Shown: in pieces, positions 1 through 8,865 of the stretch
Position numbering within the stretch: position 1 is the stretch's first letter
Layout: each line of letters begins with the position of its first letter
Assembly: GCF_900142125.1 (NCBI RefSeq)
Contig: NZ_FQZT01000006.1
Span: forward strand, 62,001-126,000
DNA length: 64,000 bases
Reading direction: 5' to 3'
From: Malonomonas rubra DSM 5091
Lineage (GTDB): Bacteria; Desulfobacterota; Desulfuromonadia; Desulfuromonadales; Geopsychrobacteraceae
Notes under the pieces: generated by a model
Seen by the model: only the letters and a program-made list of their open reading frames with translations
The model's database searches: none
Told to the model about the DNA's origin: nothing
Translations under genes and position numbers: made by a program

Positions 1-514
1 CATTGCTTTCCAGGGGGCGATCACGCCCAGTGATCAGGGAGCAACCCCCTTCTGAAATATCAATACTGGTCGAGCGTTCAACATCGTCATCGCGAAAATC
101 CTCATCACTTGCCAGCAGAACGTTGTAATGGAGGCGCATGCGCTGAAAGCGGCGGATTCTTCGTGCTGTGAAACTTTGGCAATGCTCGTCAATAAACAGC
201 TTCAAGCTCATGTTGTCAGTAGGGTGGCTACCGTAAAGCAGGCACAGAAGCTTCTGGCTGGATTGGTCCCAGCGCAGGCGTAGGGTCGGGAAAAGCCGCA
301 GCAGTTCGTGGCACTGGGCTTTTTCAACCTGGTTCGCTTTGACCAGCGTGGGTAGGTCGATCAGCAGACCGTTGTAGGGGATTTCTTTCATCTGCTCGAA
401 CATTTCGTGCAGACTGGCGGCGGTGTCGCAATCAGCTCCCAGACTGCTGACCTGCTGCTGGTACAATTTGCGAATCTCTGGATCTGCTGCTGCAACGATA
501 GTGCGAACGTTCAT
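1..514 (-). CDS. PilZ-domain protein, C-terminus cut by window edge
   Basis: An open frame runs leftward from the ATG at 512-514 to the first base of the window without a stop, so about 171 residues are visible. The first ~115 residues (starting MNVRTIVAAADPEIRKLY) have the shape of a degenerate receiver-like or PilZ-N domain. From about residue 119 the sequence RRFQRMR supplies the RxxxR c-di-GMP motif, and about 30 residues later DISEGG supplies the D/NxSxxG motif. Both halves of a c-di-GMP binding site are therefore present. PilZ proteins convert c-di-GMP levels into effects on motility, secretion or matrix. The partner and exact role cannot be told from what is visible. The next gene on the same strand starts at 878, leaving a short gap. 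Confidence 0.8.
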   Translation of the reverse strand, partial: MNVRTIVAAADPEIRKLYQQQVSSLGADCDTAASLHEMFEQMKEIPYNGLLIDLPTLVKANQVEKAQCHELLRLFPTLRLRWDQSSQKLLCLLYGSHPTDNMSLKLFIDEHCQSFTARRIRRFQRMRLHYNVLLASDEDFRDDDVERSTSIDISEGGCSLITGRDRPLESN

Positions 515-584
515 AACGACCTTTCCGTACGGGCTTTGACGATAGTATAGCCCTAACGTTAGAGGTCGTCAATTTTGAGAAGTT

Positions 585-878
585 TCAGGATTTTTTGTCA
601 AAGAATCGGCCGCTTTGTCGTTCACGCTTCAGTTCATCAACAAACTCTTTCAGGCGAGACGTTTGGGCAGCGTTGACCAGCGGTTCCTGCTTTGAAAAGA
701 ACCATTTTTCACCGTCCCAGCCGACATCCTTGTTGATCGGGCGTTCCGGGTTAGTCACTACCTCGCAGGCTCCGGAGAGTGAATACCCTTGATAAACCTG
801 GGAAATCAGGCATTCCTCGCCTTCGACATTGATCCAACCCTTCAGTTCGATTTTCGGATGATTTTTCTTGCTCAGCAT
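585..878 (-). CDS. Hypothetical protein, 97 aa
   Basis: A small soluble protein with no signal peptide or membrane segment and no family I recognise. The ATG at 876-878 (MLSKKNHPK...) is chosen because a G-rich ribosome-binding site (six G at 882-887) sits 3-9 bases upstream; a longer frame to a TTG at 902 has no such site. The middle contains a Gly/Trp-rich stretch (VGWDGEKWFF) and the C-terminus a charged, probably helical tail (SRLKEFVDELKRERQ). It lies about 70 bp upstream of the PilZ gene on the same strand and may share its transcript. Function unknown. Confidence 0.6.
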   Translation of the reverse strand: MLSKKNHPKIELKGWINVEGEECLISQVYQGYSLSGACEVVTNPERPINKDVGWDGEKWFFSKQEPLVNAAQTSRLKEFVDELKRERQSGRFFDKKS

Positions 879-1113
879 GTTTCCCCCCGATCTCATCACC
901 AAAAAGTTTAGTTCGTTACTCTTGCTTTCTTAATTAATTATCTAGCAGTGAAGTCAACTAGAGTAAAGTTTTTTTGATGCCAGGATGTCATAATCCTGTT
1001 GTGTTGGTAACTGACGTGTTGCGGTGGATGGCCGCCGAATCAGGTTAAAAAGGTTGACGGATTTGCTCTTCGCCAGCAAACTGAAATTCTTATTTTTCAG
1101 CGGAAGAAGGATA

Positions 1114-1617
1114 ATGAACAGTTTGCACAATCAACGTGGTGTTGCCCTTATGGGGGTGCTGATGGCGGTGGTGGTTCTTGGCCTGATGTCGGGGATTGCC
1201 GGTTCCAGTTGGAAGTCCATCGTTCAGCGTGCCAAAGAAGAAGAGTTGCTGTGGCGGGGCAGCCAGTATCGCAAGGCAATCGAATCCTATTACAAAAGCA
1301 GCCAGGGAGGGGCAGTGGCCGCTTTGCCGACCGATCTGGAGAAGCTCGTAAAAGATGATCGTTCAATCGCTGTGTTGCGTCACCTGCGCAAGCTTTATAA
1401 CGATCCAATGACCGGGAACGATTGGGTTGTGATAAAAGATCCTTCCGGCAAGATCAGTGGCGTGCGGAGCAGCAGCGAGCTTGAAGTTTTCAAGCAGGAC
1501 GGGTTTGATTCTGCCAACAGTGCTTTTGTCGGCAAAACCCGCTACAGCGAGTGGGAGTTTGTTTTTCAGCCGACAACAGCGCAGAAAGTAGCGAAACCGG
1601 CCAGCAAAACACAATGA
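1114..1617 (+). CDS. Type II secretion / type IV pilin-like pseudopilin
   Basis: 167 residues. The start at 1114 follows the ribosome-binding site GGAAGAAGG and gives a short basic leader (MNSLHNQRG) ending in the Gly expected before prepilin peptidase cleavage, then a hydrophobic helix (VALMGVLMAVVVLGLMSGIA). The residue at +5 of the mature protein is not the usual Glu, a departure seen in minor or atypical pseudopilins. After the helix comes the alpha-1C region (KEEELLWRGSQYRKAIESYY) typical of PulG-like proteins that are not major pilins. No other secretion gene is nearby, so this is an orphan. It probably joins a pseudopilus encoded elsewhere. A bidirectional terminator follows. Confidence 0.7.
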   Translation: MNSLHNQRGVALMGVLMAVVVLGLMSGIAGSSWKSIVQRAKEEELLWRGSQYRKAIESYYKSSQGGAVAALPTDLEKLVKDDRSIAVLRHLRKLYNDPMTGNDWVVIKDPSGKISGVRSSSELEVFKQDGFDSANSAFVGKTRYSEWEFVFQPTTAQKVAKPASKTQ

Positions 1618-1654
1618 TTTCCGCGCAGTTTTAAGATGGCTGCTCAGCACCAAA

Positions 1655-1696
1655 AGGAAACGGCCCGTCCAACTAAGGATCGGGCCGTTTTTTTTT
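1655..1696. terminator. Bidirectional terminator
   Basis: Stem CGGCCCG (1661-1667) pairs with CGGGCCG (1681-1687), extended by A-T pairs on both sides and followed by nine T on the + strand. It serves the pseudopilin gene from the left and the efflux operon from the right. Confidence 0.85.
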
Positions 1697-1697
1697 G

Positions 1698-4600
1698 TCA
1701 GCTCTCAATGCTTGCTGCTGCCTGCTCTGCGTGCTTGTCGCGAAGGCCGAGCAACCTGCGGAAATCTTCCAGAATCAGGTAGAGTGCCGGGATTAGCAGC
1801 AGAATGATGCCGGTGCCGAAAAGGATGCCGAAGCCGAGGGAGATTGCCATCGGAATGAGAAACTTGGCCTGTACACTGGTCTCCAGAATCATCGGCATCA
1901 AGCCGAAAAAGGTCGTGAAAGATGTAAGAATAATCGGCCGGAAACGTCGTGTTCCGGCGGCAACCAATGCTTCGTAAAGCGGCATCCCGTCGATCCGGTT
2001 GCGGTTGGTCTTGTCGATCAGCAGCAGCGAGTCGTTGACCACGACTCCGGACAGCGCGACGAGGCCGAACATGCTCAGCAAGCTGAGGTTGTAACCCATA
2101 ATGATATGACCGAGGACCGCGCCGATCATGCCGAAAGGGATTGCGGTCATGATCAGTAGTGGCTGGCTGTAGCTGCGGAACGGGATTGCCAGCAGGATGA
2201 AGATGGCGATCAGGGCCAGTTTGAAGCCGGCCAGCATGCTGCTGAGGGATTCCCGCCGTTCCTTCTCTTCCCCCTCCATGTCCCAGGACAGACCCGGATA
2301 GTCAGCGACCAGCTGCGGCAGCAGGTTTGACTTCAGATCGCTGATTATTTCCTGAGCGTTGGTCTGCTCGTCATCGACGCTGGCCGAGACGTTAATCACC
2401 CGTTTGCGGTCGGTGCGCTTGATTTCTGAGAAGCCTTGCCCCTCGATCACTTCTGCTGCCTGCAGTAGTGGAATCTCCTGTCCGGCAGGGGTGCGGATGC
2501 GCATATTCTCTAAATTCCAGAGCACTTTCCGGTCTTCTTCCGGGAAACGAACCATCACCTTGACTTCGTTGCGGCCCCGTTGCAGGCGCAGGGCTTCGGC
2601 ACCGTAAAAGGCGGAACGAACCTGCCGTCCCAGCTCGGTTTCAGTGATCCCGAGAGTGCGCGCCGCAGGTTTCAGCTTCAGTTTGATCTCCTGCTTACCA
2701 CGGGCATAGCTGTCTTCAATGTCGCTCACCCCCTCATATTCCGCAAGGGTTGCGCGGATCAGGTTGGACGCCTTCTCCAGCACGGTGAAGTCCTGATGCG
2801 CCAGCTGAACATCGATGTTGGCACCCAGTCGCATCAGGTTGGAGCGGAAAGTCATGGAGTCGACTCCCGGCAGCTCTCCCAGCTTTTTCCGCCAGTGGTT
2901 GGAAATCTCGGTAGCGGCGACTCCGCGCTGTTCGCTCTCAACCAGAAACATTGCCACGTTACTCATGTGCGAGGCTGTCGTACTGCTGCCACCGCCGGGT
3001 CCGCCGCCGGGGATGTTGCCGCCCACCAGCATGTAAATGTTACGCAGAATGCTGTCGCCTGCGGGGCGGCCGGCATCGTATTCGGCCACCGTTTCCAGCC
3101 CTGTCTGCATGATCAGGTCGCTGACCCGGCCGGTTTCTTCAATCGGGACGCCCCGGTTCATCTGTAAGGAGACAGTAATTCTGTCACCGTCGACTTCCGG
3201 CATGAAAGTGAACTTGAGAAAGCCGTTTTTGACCACGCCGATTGTCAGCAGCAGCATGCAGATACCGATGGCCAGTGAGGCATAGCGATACTTCAGATTT
3301 AGGTGCAGGGCCCAGTTGTAGGGACCTGCGACAAAACGTTCCAGCGCTGCCCCGAACCATTTACGGACCCGGTCGATCCGCCCGAGCAGGCCGCCATTAT
3401 CCGACCGCGGTTTACCGCCGCTCAGGTGTGCCGGTAGCACGAACAAGGATTCGATCAACGAGGCGAGGAGTAACGCAATGACTATAATGGGGATGACTTT
3501 GATGAACTTGCCCATCATCCCGCTGACGAAGATCAGCGGGGTGAACGCGGCAACCGTCGTCAGGATCGCGTAAGTGACCGGAATCGAGACCTCAAGGGCA
3601 CCATCGACCGCAGCCCGGGCGTAGGGTTTGCCCTGCTGGCGATGGTCGAAAATATTTTCACCGACGACGATGGCGTCATCGACAAGAATCCCCAGGGCCA
3701 GGATAAAAGCGAACAGTGAAACCATGTTGATCGAGACGCCGAGCCAGGGCATGAATAGCAGGGTGCCGAAAAAGGAGATCGGGATGCCGAGCATGACCCA
3801 GCCGGCCAAACGGATTTCCAGGAACAGGCCGAGGACGACCACCACCAACGCCAGACCGAGCAACGCATTTTTTTGCAGCAGGTTCATTCGGCTGGTGAAG
3901 AGTTCGGTGGTGTCGTTCCAGATTGCCAGCTGCAGACTGTCCGGCAGGTTGAGTTGCTTCTGCTCGATGTAGTCGATAATTTTTTCAGAAATTTCAGTCG
4001 GTTTTTGCTCGCCGATACGAAAGACGTTGAGCATCGCTGCCGGTTTGCCGTCGAAGCGGGCGTAGGTGTCGCTGTCGGCGAAGCCGTCGACGACGTTGGC
4101 AATGTCGCCCAGTCGCACCTGGCTGCCGTCGGCCTGGCTGAGAATGACGATATCCGCATATTCGGGACCCCAGTAGCGTCGCTCCTTGGTTCGCAACAGG
4201 ATCTCTCCGCCGCTGGTTTTCACTGTGCCGCCCGGCAGATCGAGGGATGCGGCGCGGATCCGGCTCGCTATCTGTTCCAGGGTCAGGTTGTAGCGCCGCA
4301 GATTTTCTTCCGCGACTTCGATGGTGATTTCAAACGGTCGCACGCCGCTCAGATCGACCTGGGTGATGTCGGGCAGTTCGAGGATTTCATCGCGGATCGT
4401 TTCGGCCTGCTCGCGCAGTGTTTTCTCGCTGGCATCTCCGTACACCACCACCGAGATGACTTCTCGCCTGTTTGAGAGCTTACTGACAATCGGCTTTTCT
4501 GCATCGCCGGGGAAGGTTGTGATCCGGTCGATTTCACTGCGGATTTCCTGCAGCACTTCATCGACATCTTCATCTGCGTAGATTTCGGCTGTTACCGTGC

Positions 4601-4868
4601 CGGAGCCTTCGTTGGCGGTGGCACGCAACTGCTTGATCCCGTCGACCGCGGTCAAACTCTCCTCGATTTTTAGCAGAATTCCTTCTTCAACCTCCTCCGG
4701 GCCGGCGCCGGGGTAAGCGACGCTGACCGAGACCGTATCGAGGGAAACTTCTGGGAAAATCTCCTGCTTGATGCTCGGACCCATGATGATACCGCCGAGA
4801 ATCAGCGCCAGCATCAACAGGTTGGCGGCCACATGATTATGGGCCATCCATTTGACCGGCCCGGTCAT
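1698..4868 (-). CDS. RND efflux pump inner-membrane permease (HAE1/AcrB family)
   Basis: At 1056 residues this is normal length for an HAE1-type resistance-nodulation-division permease, the proton-driven pump of a tripartite envelope exporter. The N-terminal helix (~12-30), a large periplasmic loop, a central block of helices starting near residue 340, a second periplasmic loop and a C-terminal block of helices follow family order. The paired Asp in LVDDAIVVGEN (about residue 397) matches the proton-relay Asp pair in helix 4 of AcrB, and GVVVNDSLLLID lies in helix 10. The start codon overlaps the stop of the adaptor gene (ATGA at 4865-4868), so translation is coupled. Substrate range cannot be read from sequence. 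It is the last gene of a tetR-outer membrane-adaptor-permease operon. Confidence 0.95.
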   Translation of the reverse strand: MTGPVKWMAHNHVAANLLMLALILGGIIMGPSIKQEIFPEVSLDTVSVSVAYPGAGPEEVEEGILLKIEESLTAVDGIKQLRATANEGSGTVTAEIYADEDVDEVLQEIRSEIDRITTFPGDAEKPIVSKLSNRREVISVVVYGDASEKTLREQAETIRDEILELPDITQVDLSGVRPFEITIEVAEENLRRYNLTLEQIASRIRAASLDLPGGTVKTSGGEILLRTKERRYWGPEYADIVILSQADGSQVRLGDIANVVDGFADSDTYARFDGKPAAMLNVFRIGEQKPTEISEKIIDYIEQKQLNLPDSLQLAIWNDTTELFTSRMNLLQKNALLGLALVVVVLGLFLEIRLAGWVMLGIPISFFGTLLFMPWLGVSINMVSLFAFILALGILVDDAIVVGENIFDHRQQGKPYARAAVDGALEVSIPVTYAILTTVAAFTPLIFVSGMMGKFIKVIPIIVIALLLASLIESLFVLPAHLSGGKPRSDNGGLLGRIDRVRKWFGAALERFVAGPYNWALHLNLKYRYASLAIGICMLLLTIGVVKNGFLKFTFMPEVDGDRITVSLQMNRGVPIEETGRVSDLIMQTGLETVAEYDAGRPAGDSILRNIYMLVGGNIPGGGPGGGSSTTASHMSNVAMFLVESEQRGVAATEISNHWRKKLGELPGVDSMTFRSNLMRLGANIDVQLAHQDFTVLEKASNLIRATLAEYEGVSDIEDSYARGKQEIKLKLKPAARTLGITETELGRQVRSAFYGAEALRLQRGRNEVKVMVRFPEEDRKVLWNLENMRIRTPAGQEIPLLQAAEVIEGQGFSEIKRTDRKRVINVSASVDDEQTNAQEIISDLKSNLLPQLVADYPGLSWDMEGEEKERRESLSSMLAGFKLALIAIFILLAIPFRSYSQPLLIMTAIPFGMIGAVLGHIIMGYNLSLLSMFGLVALSGVVVNDSLLLIDKTNRNRIDGMPLYEALVAAGTRRFRPIILTSFTTFFGLMPMILETSVQAKFLIPMAISLGFGILFGTGIILLLIPALYLILEDFRRLLGLRDKHAEQAAASIES

Positions 4869-6052
4869 TGCGCCTGCTCCCGCATAACCGGTCGCAGCAG
4901 CAGTCCGTCAGCAGCCCCGGAGAGGGTGGTCAGGATCAATTTTTCTCCCGCGTCGACTCCGCTTTCGAGCAACAGCTGTTGCTGTTCGCGGCGCAGGACT
5001 TTTACCGGGCGTTGCTGAAGACGGTTGTCGGTATCCACGATCCAGACCTGTTGTCCAGTGCGCAAGGCTTCGCGCGGGATACTGATGATCTGTTCTAGAT
5101 GTTGGCCGAAAATATCGATTTCGACAAACTGTCCGTTCTGCAGTACAGGGCCATCCGCAGATTTCTCCAACTGATAGGGATCGTCGATGCCGATGACGAT
5201 GGTTGCCATGCGGCTGCCGGTGTCGATTTCACCAAGGCTGCGGACGATTTTTCCCTGCCACTGTGCCTGCCTGTTGGTAGACAGACGGATTATTGCCAGC
5301 GAACCGGCAATCTTGTTTTTGCTGGTCGGGATACTGAGCCAGCGTAATTCTTCAAGCGGCAGGGGGACATGAATTTCCGCCCGTGCAGTGCCTGAGAACG
5401 TGCCGATGCTGCTGCCCGCTCGTAAATATTGACCGAGGTCGACTTGCTCCTGGCGGATACGGCCGTCGAAAGGCGCTTTTATGATGGTGCGCTGCAGGTT
5501 CAACTCGGCTTGCTTCAGGTTTGCCTTGGCCGCAGTCAGGTTGGCCTGTTCCTGTTGCAGTTGAATTTCGCGGGTCACCAAGGGCCCCGGCACGCCTTTA
5601 TTCGGCAGCTCGATCCGGTTCCACTCCTGCATGGCGACACGGGCCTTTTCCTGTTCGGTGCGCAGGGCAACCTCGGCACGGGCAATATCGGCCTGGGCGC
5701 GTTCAACCGCCAGCTGATAGTCGCTTGCATCAATTTTGAGCATCGTCTCGCCCTGTTTGAACAGGCCGCCGCCGACCAGTTGCGGTGAGATCCAGACGAC
5801 CTTGCCATTGACTTCCGGCACGATGCTGATTTCTTGCTCGGCGACAACGGTGCCAGTGGCGTGGACTTTGACCTGATGGGCTTTGCTCTGCAGCTCGATT
5901 ACATCAACCAGCGCACCGAGTTGCGGTGGTTGTTGTCGTTTAGGTGCTTTCTTCATCCCGATCAGGGATTTGAAGGCAAAAAAACCGACAGCCAGGATCA
6001 GGATCGGCAGGATGATTTTCAAAGCGAGGCGCTTTTTTCCGGTTTCGCTCAT
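4865..6052 (-). CDS. RND efflux periplasmic adaptor (membrane fusion protein)
   Basis: 395 residues. An N-terminal hydrophobic anchor (about residues 9-28, LALKIILPILILAVGFFAFKS without a lipobox) is followed by lipoyl/barrel-sandwich halves on either side of a coiled-coil hairpin (about 95-190, rich in Ala, Gln, Glu and Lys), then beta-barrel and membrane-proximal domains. This is the HlyD_D23/AcrA-like order. The protein bridges the inner-membrane permease to the outer-membrane channel. It starts 2 bp after the upstream lipoprotein stop and overlaps the permease start by 4 bp. Confidence 0.93.
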   Translation of the reverse strand: MSETGKKRLALKIILPILILAVGFFAFKSLIGMKKAPKRQQPPQLGALVDVIELQSKAHQVKVHATGTVVAEQEISIVPEVNGKVVWISPQLVGGGLFKQGETMLKIDASDYQLAVERAQADIARAEVALRTEQEKARVAMQEWNRIELPNKGVPGPLVTREIQLQQEQANLTAAKANLKQAELNLQRTIIKAPFDGRIRQEQVDLGQYLRAGSSIGTFSGTARAEIHVPLPLEELRWLSIPTSKNKIAGSLAIIRLSTNRQAQWQGKIVRSLGEIDTGSRMATIVIGIDDPYQLEKSADGPVLQNGQFVEIDIFGQHLEQIISIPREALRTGQQVWIVDTDNRLQQRPVKVLRREQQQLLLESGVDAGEKLILTTLSGAADGLLLRPVMREQAQ

Positions 6053-6054
6053 AA

Positions 6055-7461
6055 TTATTTATCCTCTTTGGCGCTGAGGTGGTTTTGCTGCTTTTTCCGT
6101 TCTTCGGCCATCCAACTGCCACCCAGGGCGCGGGCCAGAGAAATACGGCTGCTCAGCCAGCCAGCCTGGCTGCTGATCAATTGGCTGCGGATATTCAGCT
6201 GCTGCAGTTCGCTGTTAAGCAGATCACTACTGCTGGTCAGGCCAGAGCGGTAGTTCGCCTGGTTCAGTTCCAGTGTCTGCTGGCTGATGTGTTGTTGCTG
6301 CTGGAGTTGCCGATAGCGCAGCAGGCTGTTCCGCTCGGCGACCAGTGCGGTTTCTACGTCCTGCACTGCTTTGATCAGGAGTTGCTGCATCTGTGTCGCC
6401 TGCTGCTGCCGCAAGGCTTGCTGCTGATCAACTGCCGCCTGCCGTCGCCCGCCGTCGATCAGTGGTTGGACCAGCGAGGCGGCCAGGCTCCAGAAGGTCC
6501 CTTCGATGTCGCCACTGGAAAGCCTGGTGACGCTGCGGCCGAGGCTGGCGCTTAAACTTATGCCTGGCAGCTTGTCGGCCAGTGCTGCCGCCAGTTCGTG
6601 ATCTGCAGCTTGCAGTTGCAGGAAGGCGGCGGAAATATCGGGTCGCTGTTGCAGCAGACTGGCGGGCAGGCTGTTATCACCAGCAGTACCTGGTTCAGGC
6701 AGCGTTGCCGTGGTGGTCACCTCTTCACCAGAAAATCGGCCGAGCAGCAGGGCGAGCGCCTGTTCGCTGCGAACCAGAGCAGTCTGCAATTGTGGCAATT
6801 GTGCCTGCAGCGCAACCAGGCTGACCTGCGCCTGATAGATTTCCTCCGCCGATGCCAACCCGGCGCGGTAGCGGTCGGTCGCTGTTGCCAGCAGCTTCTC
6901 GTTGCGCTCGATCTGTTGCTGCAGGAGTGCGATCTGAGCTCGCTGTTCGCCGGCGGAGAAGTAGTTTTCTGCCAGTTGTGCTGTCAAGCTTAGCAACAAG
7001 CTTTCGGCCTCTTTTTCTCCTGCCTGACGCCGGAATTCGGCAGCCTGCTCTTTATCATGCAGACGATTCCACAGGTCGATTTCGTAGCTCGCTGCCAGAG
7101 AGCCGCGATAGCTGCTGCTGGTGCTCTCTCCGGCTGCGCTGGGGGTGCGGTCACGGCCGGCAGATGCGTTTGCGCTCAAGCTCGGCCAGAGACCAGCGCC
7201 GCTGGTCCTGCGCAGAGCATCCAGTTGATCCAGCCGGTAGAGGCTCTGCCGCAGGTCAAGGTTGCCGCTGAGCATCTGCTCCTGCAGTTGGTCGAGCTGT
7301 GGGTCGTTGAAACTCTGCCACCAGCGATCTGGCCGTTGCTCTGTCGACTCCGCTGGTGCTGCATATTTTTCCGGCAGCTGCGGAGGGTCCGATTTCGGCG
7401 GCTGCAGAGGATTGCAGGCAGTGAGCAGGATGAAGGAGATAAGTGCGAGACGGATCAGCAT
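6055..7461 (-). CDS. Outer-membrane efflux lipoprotein (TolC/NodT family)
   Basis: 468 residues. The signal peptide ends in the lipobox LTAC (Cys16), so the mature protein is probably lipid-anchored as in the OprM/NodT branch. Two outer-membrane efflux protein repeats follow, each with long Ala/Gln/Leu-rich helices (for example around residues 60-260 and 265-450) and the conserved RPDISAAFLQLQAADHEL segment that begins the second repeat. It forms the outer-membrane exit duct for the pump. The start overlaps the end of the TetR gene by 7 bp, so regulator and pump share one transcript. Confidence 0.93.
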   Translation of the reverse strand: MLIRLALISFILLTACNPLQPPKSDPPQLPEKYAAPAESTEQRPDRWWQSFNDPQLDQLQEQMLSGNLDLRQSLYRLDQLDALRRTSGAGLWPSLSANASAGRDRTPSAAGESTSSSYRGSLAASYEIDLWNRLHDKEQAAEFRRQAGEKEAESLLLSLTAQLAENYFSAGEQRAQIALLQQQIERNEKLLATATDRYRAGLASAEEIYQAQVSLVALQAQLPQLQTALVRSEQALALLLGRFSGEEVTTTATLPEPGTAGDNSLPASLLQQRPDISAAFLQLQAADHELAAALADKLPGISLSASLGRSVTRLSSGDIEGTFWSLAASLVQPLIDGGRRQAAVDQQQALRQQQATQMQQLLIKAVQDVETALVAERNSLLRYRQLQQQQHISQQTLELNQANYRSGLTSSSDLLNSELQQLNIRSQLISSQAGWLSSRISLARALGGSWMAEERKKQQNHLSAKEDK

Positions 7462-8090
7462 GGGGCCTCCAATCCGGCACTGATGAATTCGAGCAGCTCG
7501 TCTGCCATCTGTTCCGTCGGCAGTGGTTTGGGAAAGCCAGGTAGCGTTTTCTGGTGCTGCGGGCTGTTGACCATCATGTGACTCATCGCGCCCATCGCGA
7601 ACTGTATCCGGGAGAACAGCAATTGTTCAGGCAGCTGTGGCAAGGCGTGCTGCAGGCTGCGGAAGAGCAGGGTGAAGATTGGCAATACCTGCTGGATAAA
7701 GTAGCTGCGCACTGTTTCGTCCGGCTCGCTCAGTGAACGGCCGATCAGGGTCAGGAAGTTCTGGGCGCCCGATTCTGTTTTGCGGAACTCAAGAATCGGA
7801 GCGATAAAAGCGCGCAGCAACTCTTTTGCTTGCGGCCGCGCACCCTCTGCTTCCGCTTGCTGCAGAACCGCTTCAATCTGTTCCTGACGAATTCTATTCA
7901 GAGGATTGAGCCGGCGTGCGAAGACCGCTTTGATCAACCCCTCTTTGGAACCGAAGTGGTAGTTGACTGCCGCCAGGTTGACTTGGGCCAGTTCGGTCAG
8001 GCTGCGCATCGAGGTGCTGTGGTAGCCATCGCGAGCGAATAGTTGTTCCGCTGCGTCCAGGATGCGGGTTTTTGTGTCGGTTTGTGCCAT
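7455..8090 (-). CDS. TetR/AcrR family repressor of the efflux operon
   Basis: 211 residues from the ATG at 8088-8090, preceded by AGGA; a TTG one codon upstream is also possible. Residues ~8-55 form the TetR helix-turn-helix (ILDAAEQLFARDGYHSTSMRSL... NYHFGSKEGLIKAVFARR). The C-terminal ~130 residues form the ligand-sensing helical domain of the CecR-like kind. It is the first gene of the operon and overlaps the lipoprotein gene. Autoregulation together with the pump is the usual arrangement, and a palindrome fitting an operator lies 37-57 bp upstream of the start. Confidence 0.9.
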   Translation of the reverse strand: MAQTDTKTRILDAAEQLFARDGYHSTSMRSLTELAQVNLAAVNYHFGSKEGLIKAVFARRLNPLNRIRQEQIEAVLQQAEAEGARPQAKELLRAFIAPILEFRKTESGAQNFLTLIGRSLSEPDETVRSYFIQQVLPIFTLLFRSLQHALPQLPEQLLFSRIQFAMGAMSHMMVNSPQHQKTLPGFPKPLPTEQMADELLEFISAGLEAPC

Positions 8091-8126
8091 CAATCATCCT
8101 ATGGGAAAGGTGTATTTATAACTTAA

Positions 8127-8147
8127 ACACTCGTTTGAAACGGCTGT
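8127..8147. promoter_or_regulatory. Candidate TetR operator
   Basis: A perfect 11-bp palindrome CGTTTGAAACG (8132-8142) is extended by ACA at 8127-8129 and TGT at 8145-8147, giving a 21-bp dyad. Its position just upstream of the tetR start suits an autoregulatory site. Assignment is inferred from position and symmetry. Confidence 0.55.
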
Positions 8148-8290
8148 CAACTGAGAGAGGGAAATTTTTTCCAATGGAGCCTCTTTTTTATGCACAGCGA
8201 CTGACCAGTTGCTCTTTTTCGTGCATAAAAAAAGGGCAGAAAAGCATCGGCTTCTAGGTTTGTTCCTATAAAATCAGCTATTTAAAAAGT

Positions 8291-8306
8291 TGGCACGGGC
8301 GATGCT
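8291..8306 (+). promoter_or_regulatory. Sigma-54 promoter of glnK-amtB
   Basis: TGGCACGGGCGATGCT has GG at 8292-8293 and GC at 8304-8305, exactly the GG-N10-GC spacing of a -24/-12 element, with one mismatch in the -12 box. Transcription should start near 8317, leaving a leader of about 170 nt before glnK. This fits nitrogen control through RpoN and an enhancer-binding protein. Confidence 0.8.
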
Positions 8307-8353
8307 ACATGGGATGTCGTGCTACGCGATTGAGCGAGCTGATTTGATTTGAC

Positions 8354-8401
8354 CAGTCGTCGGGACAAAGACGTTTCGCATTTACGACTGATAAGGGCAA
8401 C

Positions 8402-8411
<10 letters not shown>
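8354..8411 (+). ncRNA. ANTAR-type two-hairpin antiterminator in the glnK leader
   Basis: Hairpin 1: CGGGAC (8361-8366), six-base loop AAAGAC (8367-8372), GTTTCG (8373-8378, with two G-U pairs), enclosed by CAGTCGT (8354-8360) pairing with ACGACTG (8384-8390). Hairpin 2: TAAGGGC (8392-8398), six-base loop AACGGC (8399-8404), GCTCTTA (8405-8411). Both loops have A at position 1 and G at position 4, the signature bound by ANTAR-domain antiterminators. The loop and 3' arm of hairpin 2 are also the 5' arm of the terminator, so the two structures exclude each other. Pairings were worked out by eye. Confidence 0.8.
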
Positions 8412-8823
<412 letters not shown>

Positions 8824-8865
8824 AAACAATTGATCGATTGATTTCATAAAAGGAGACAAAACGTC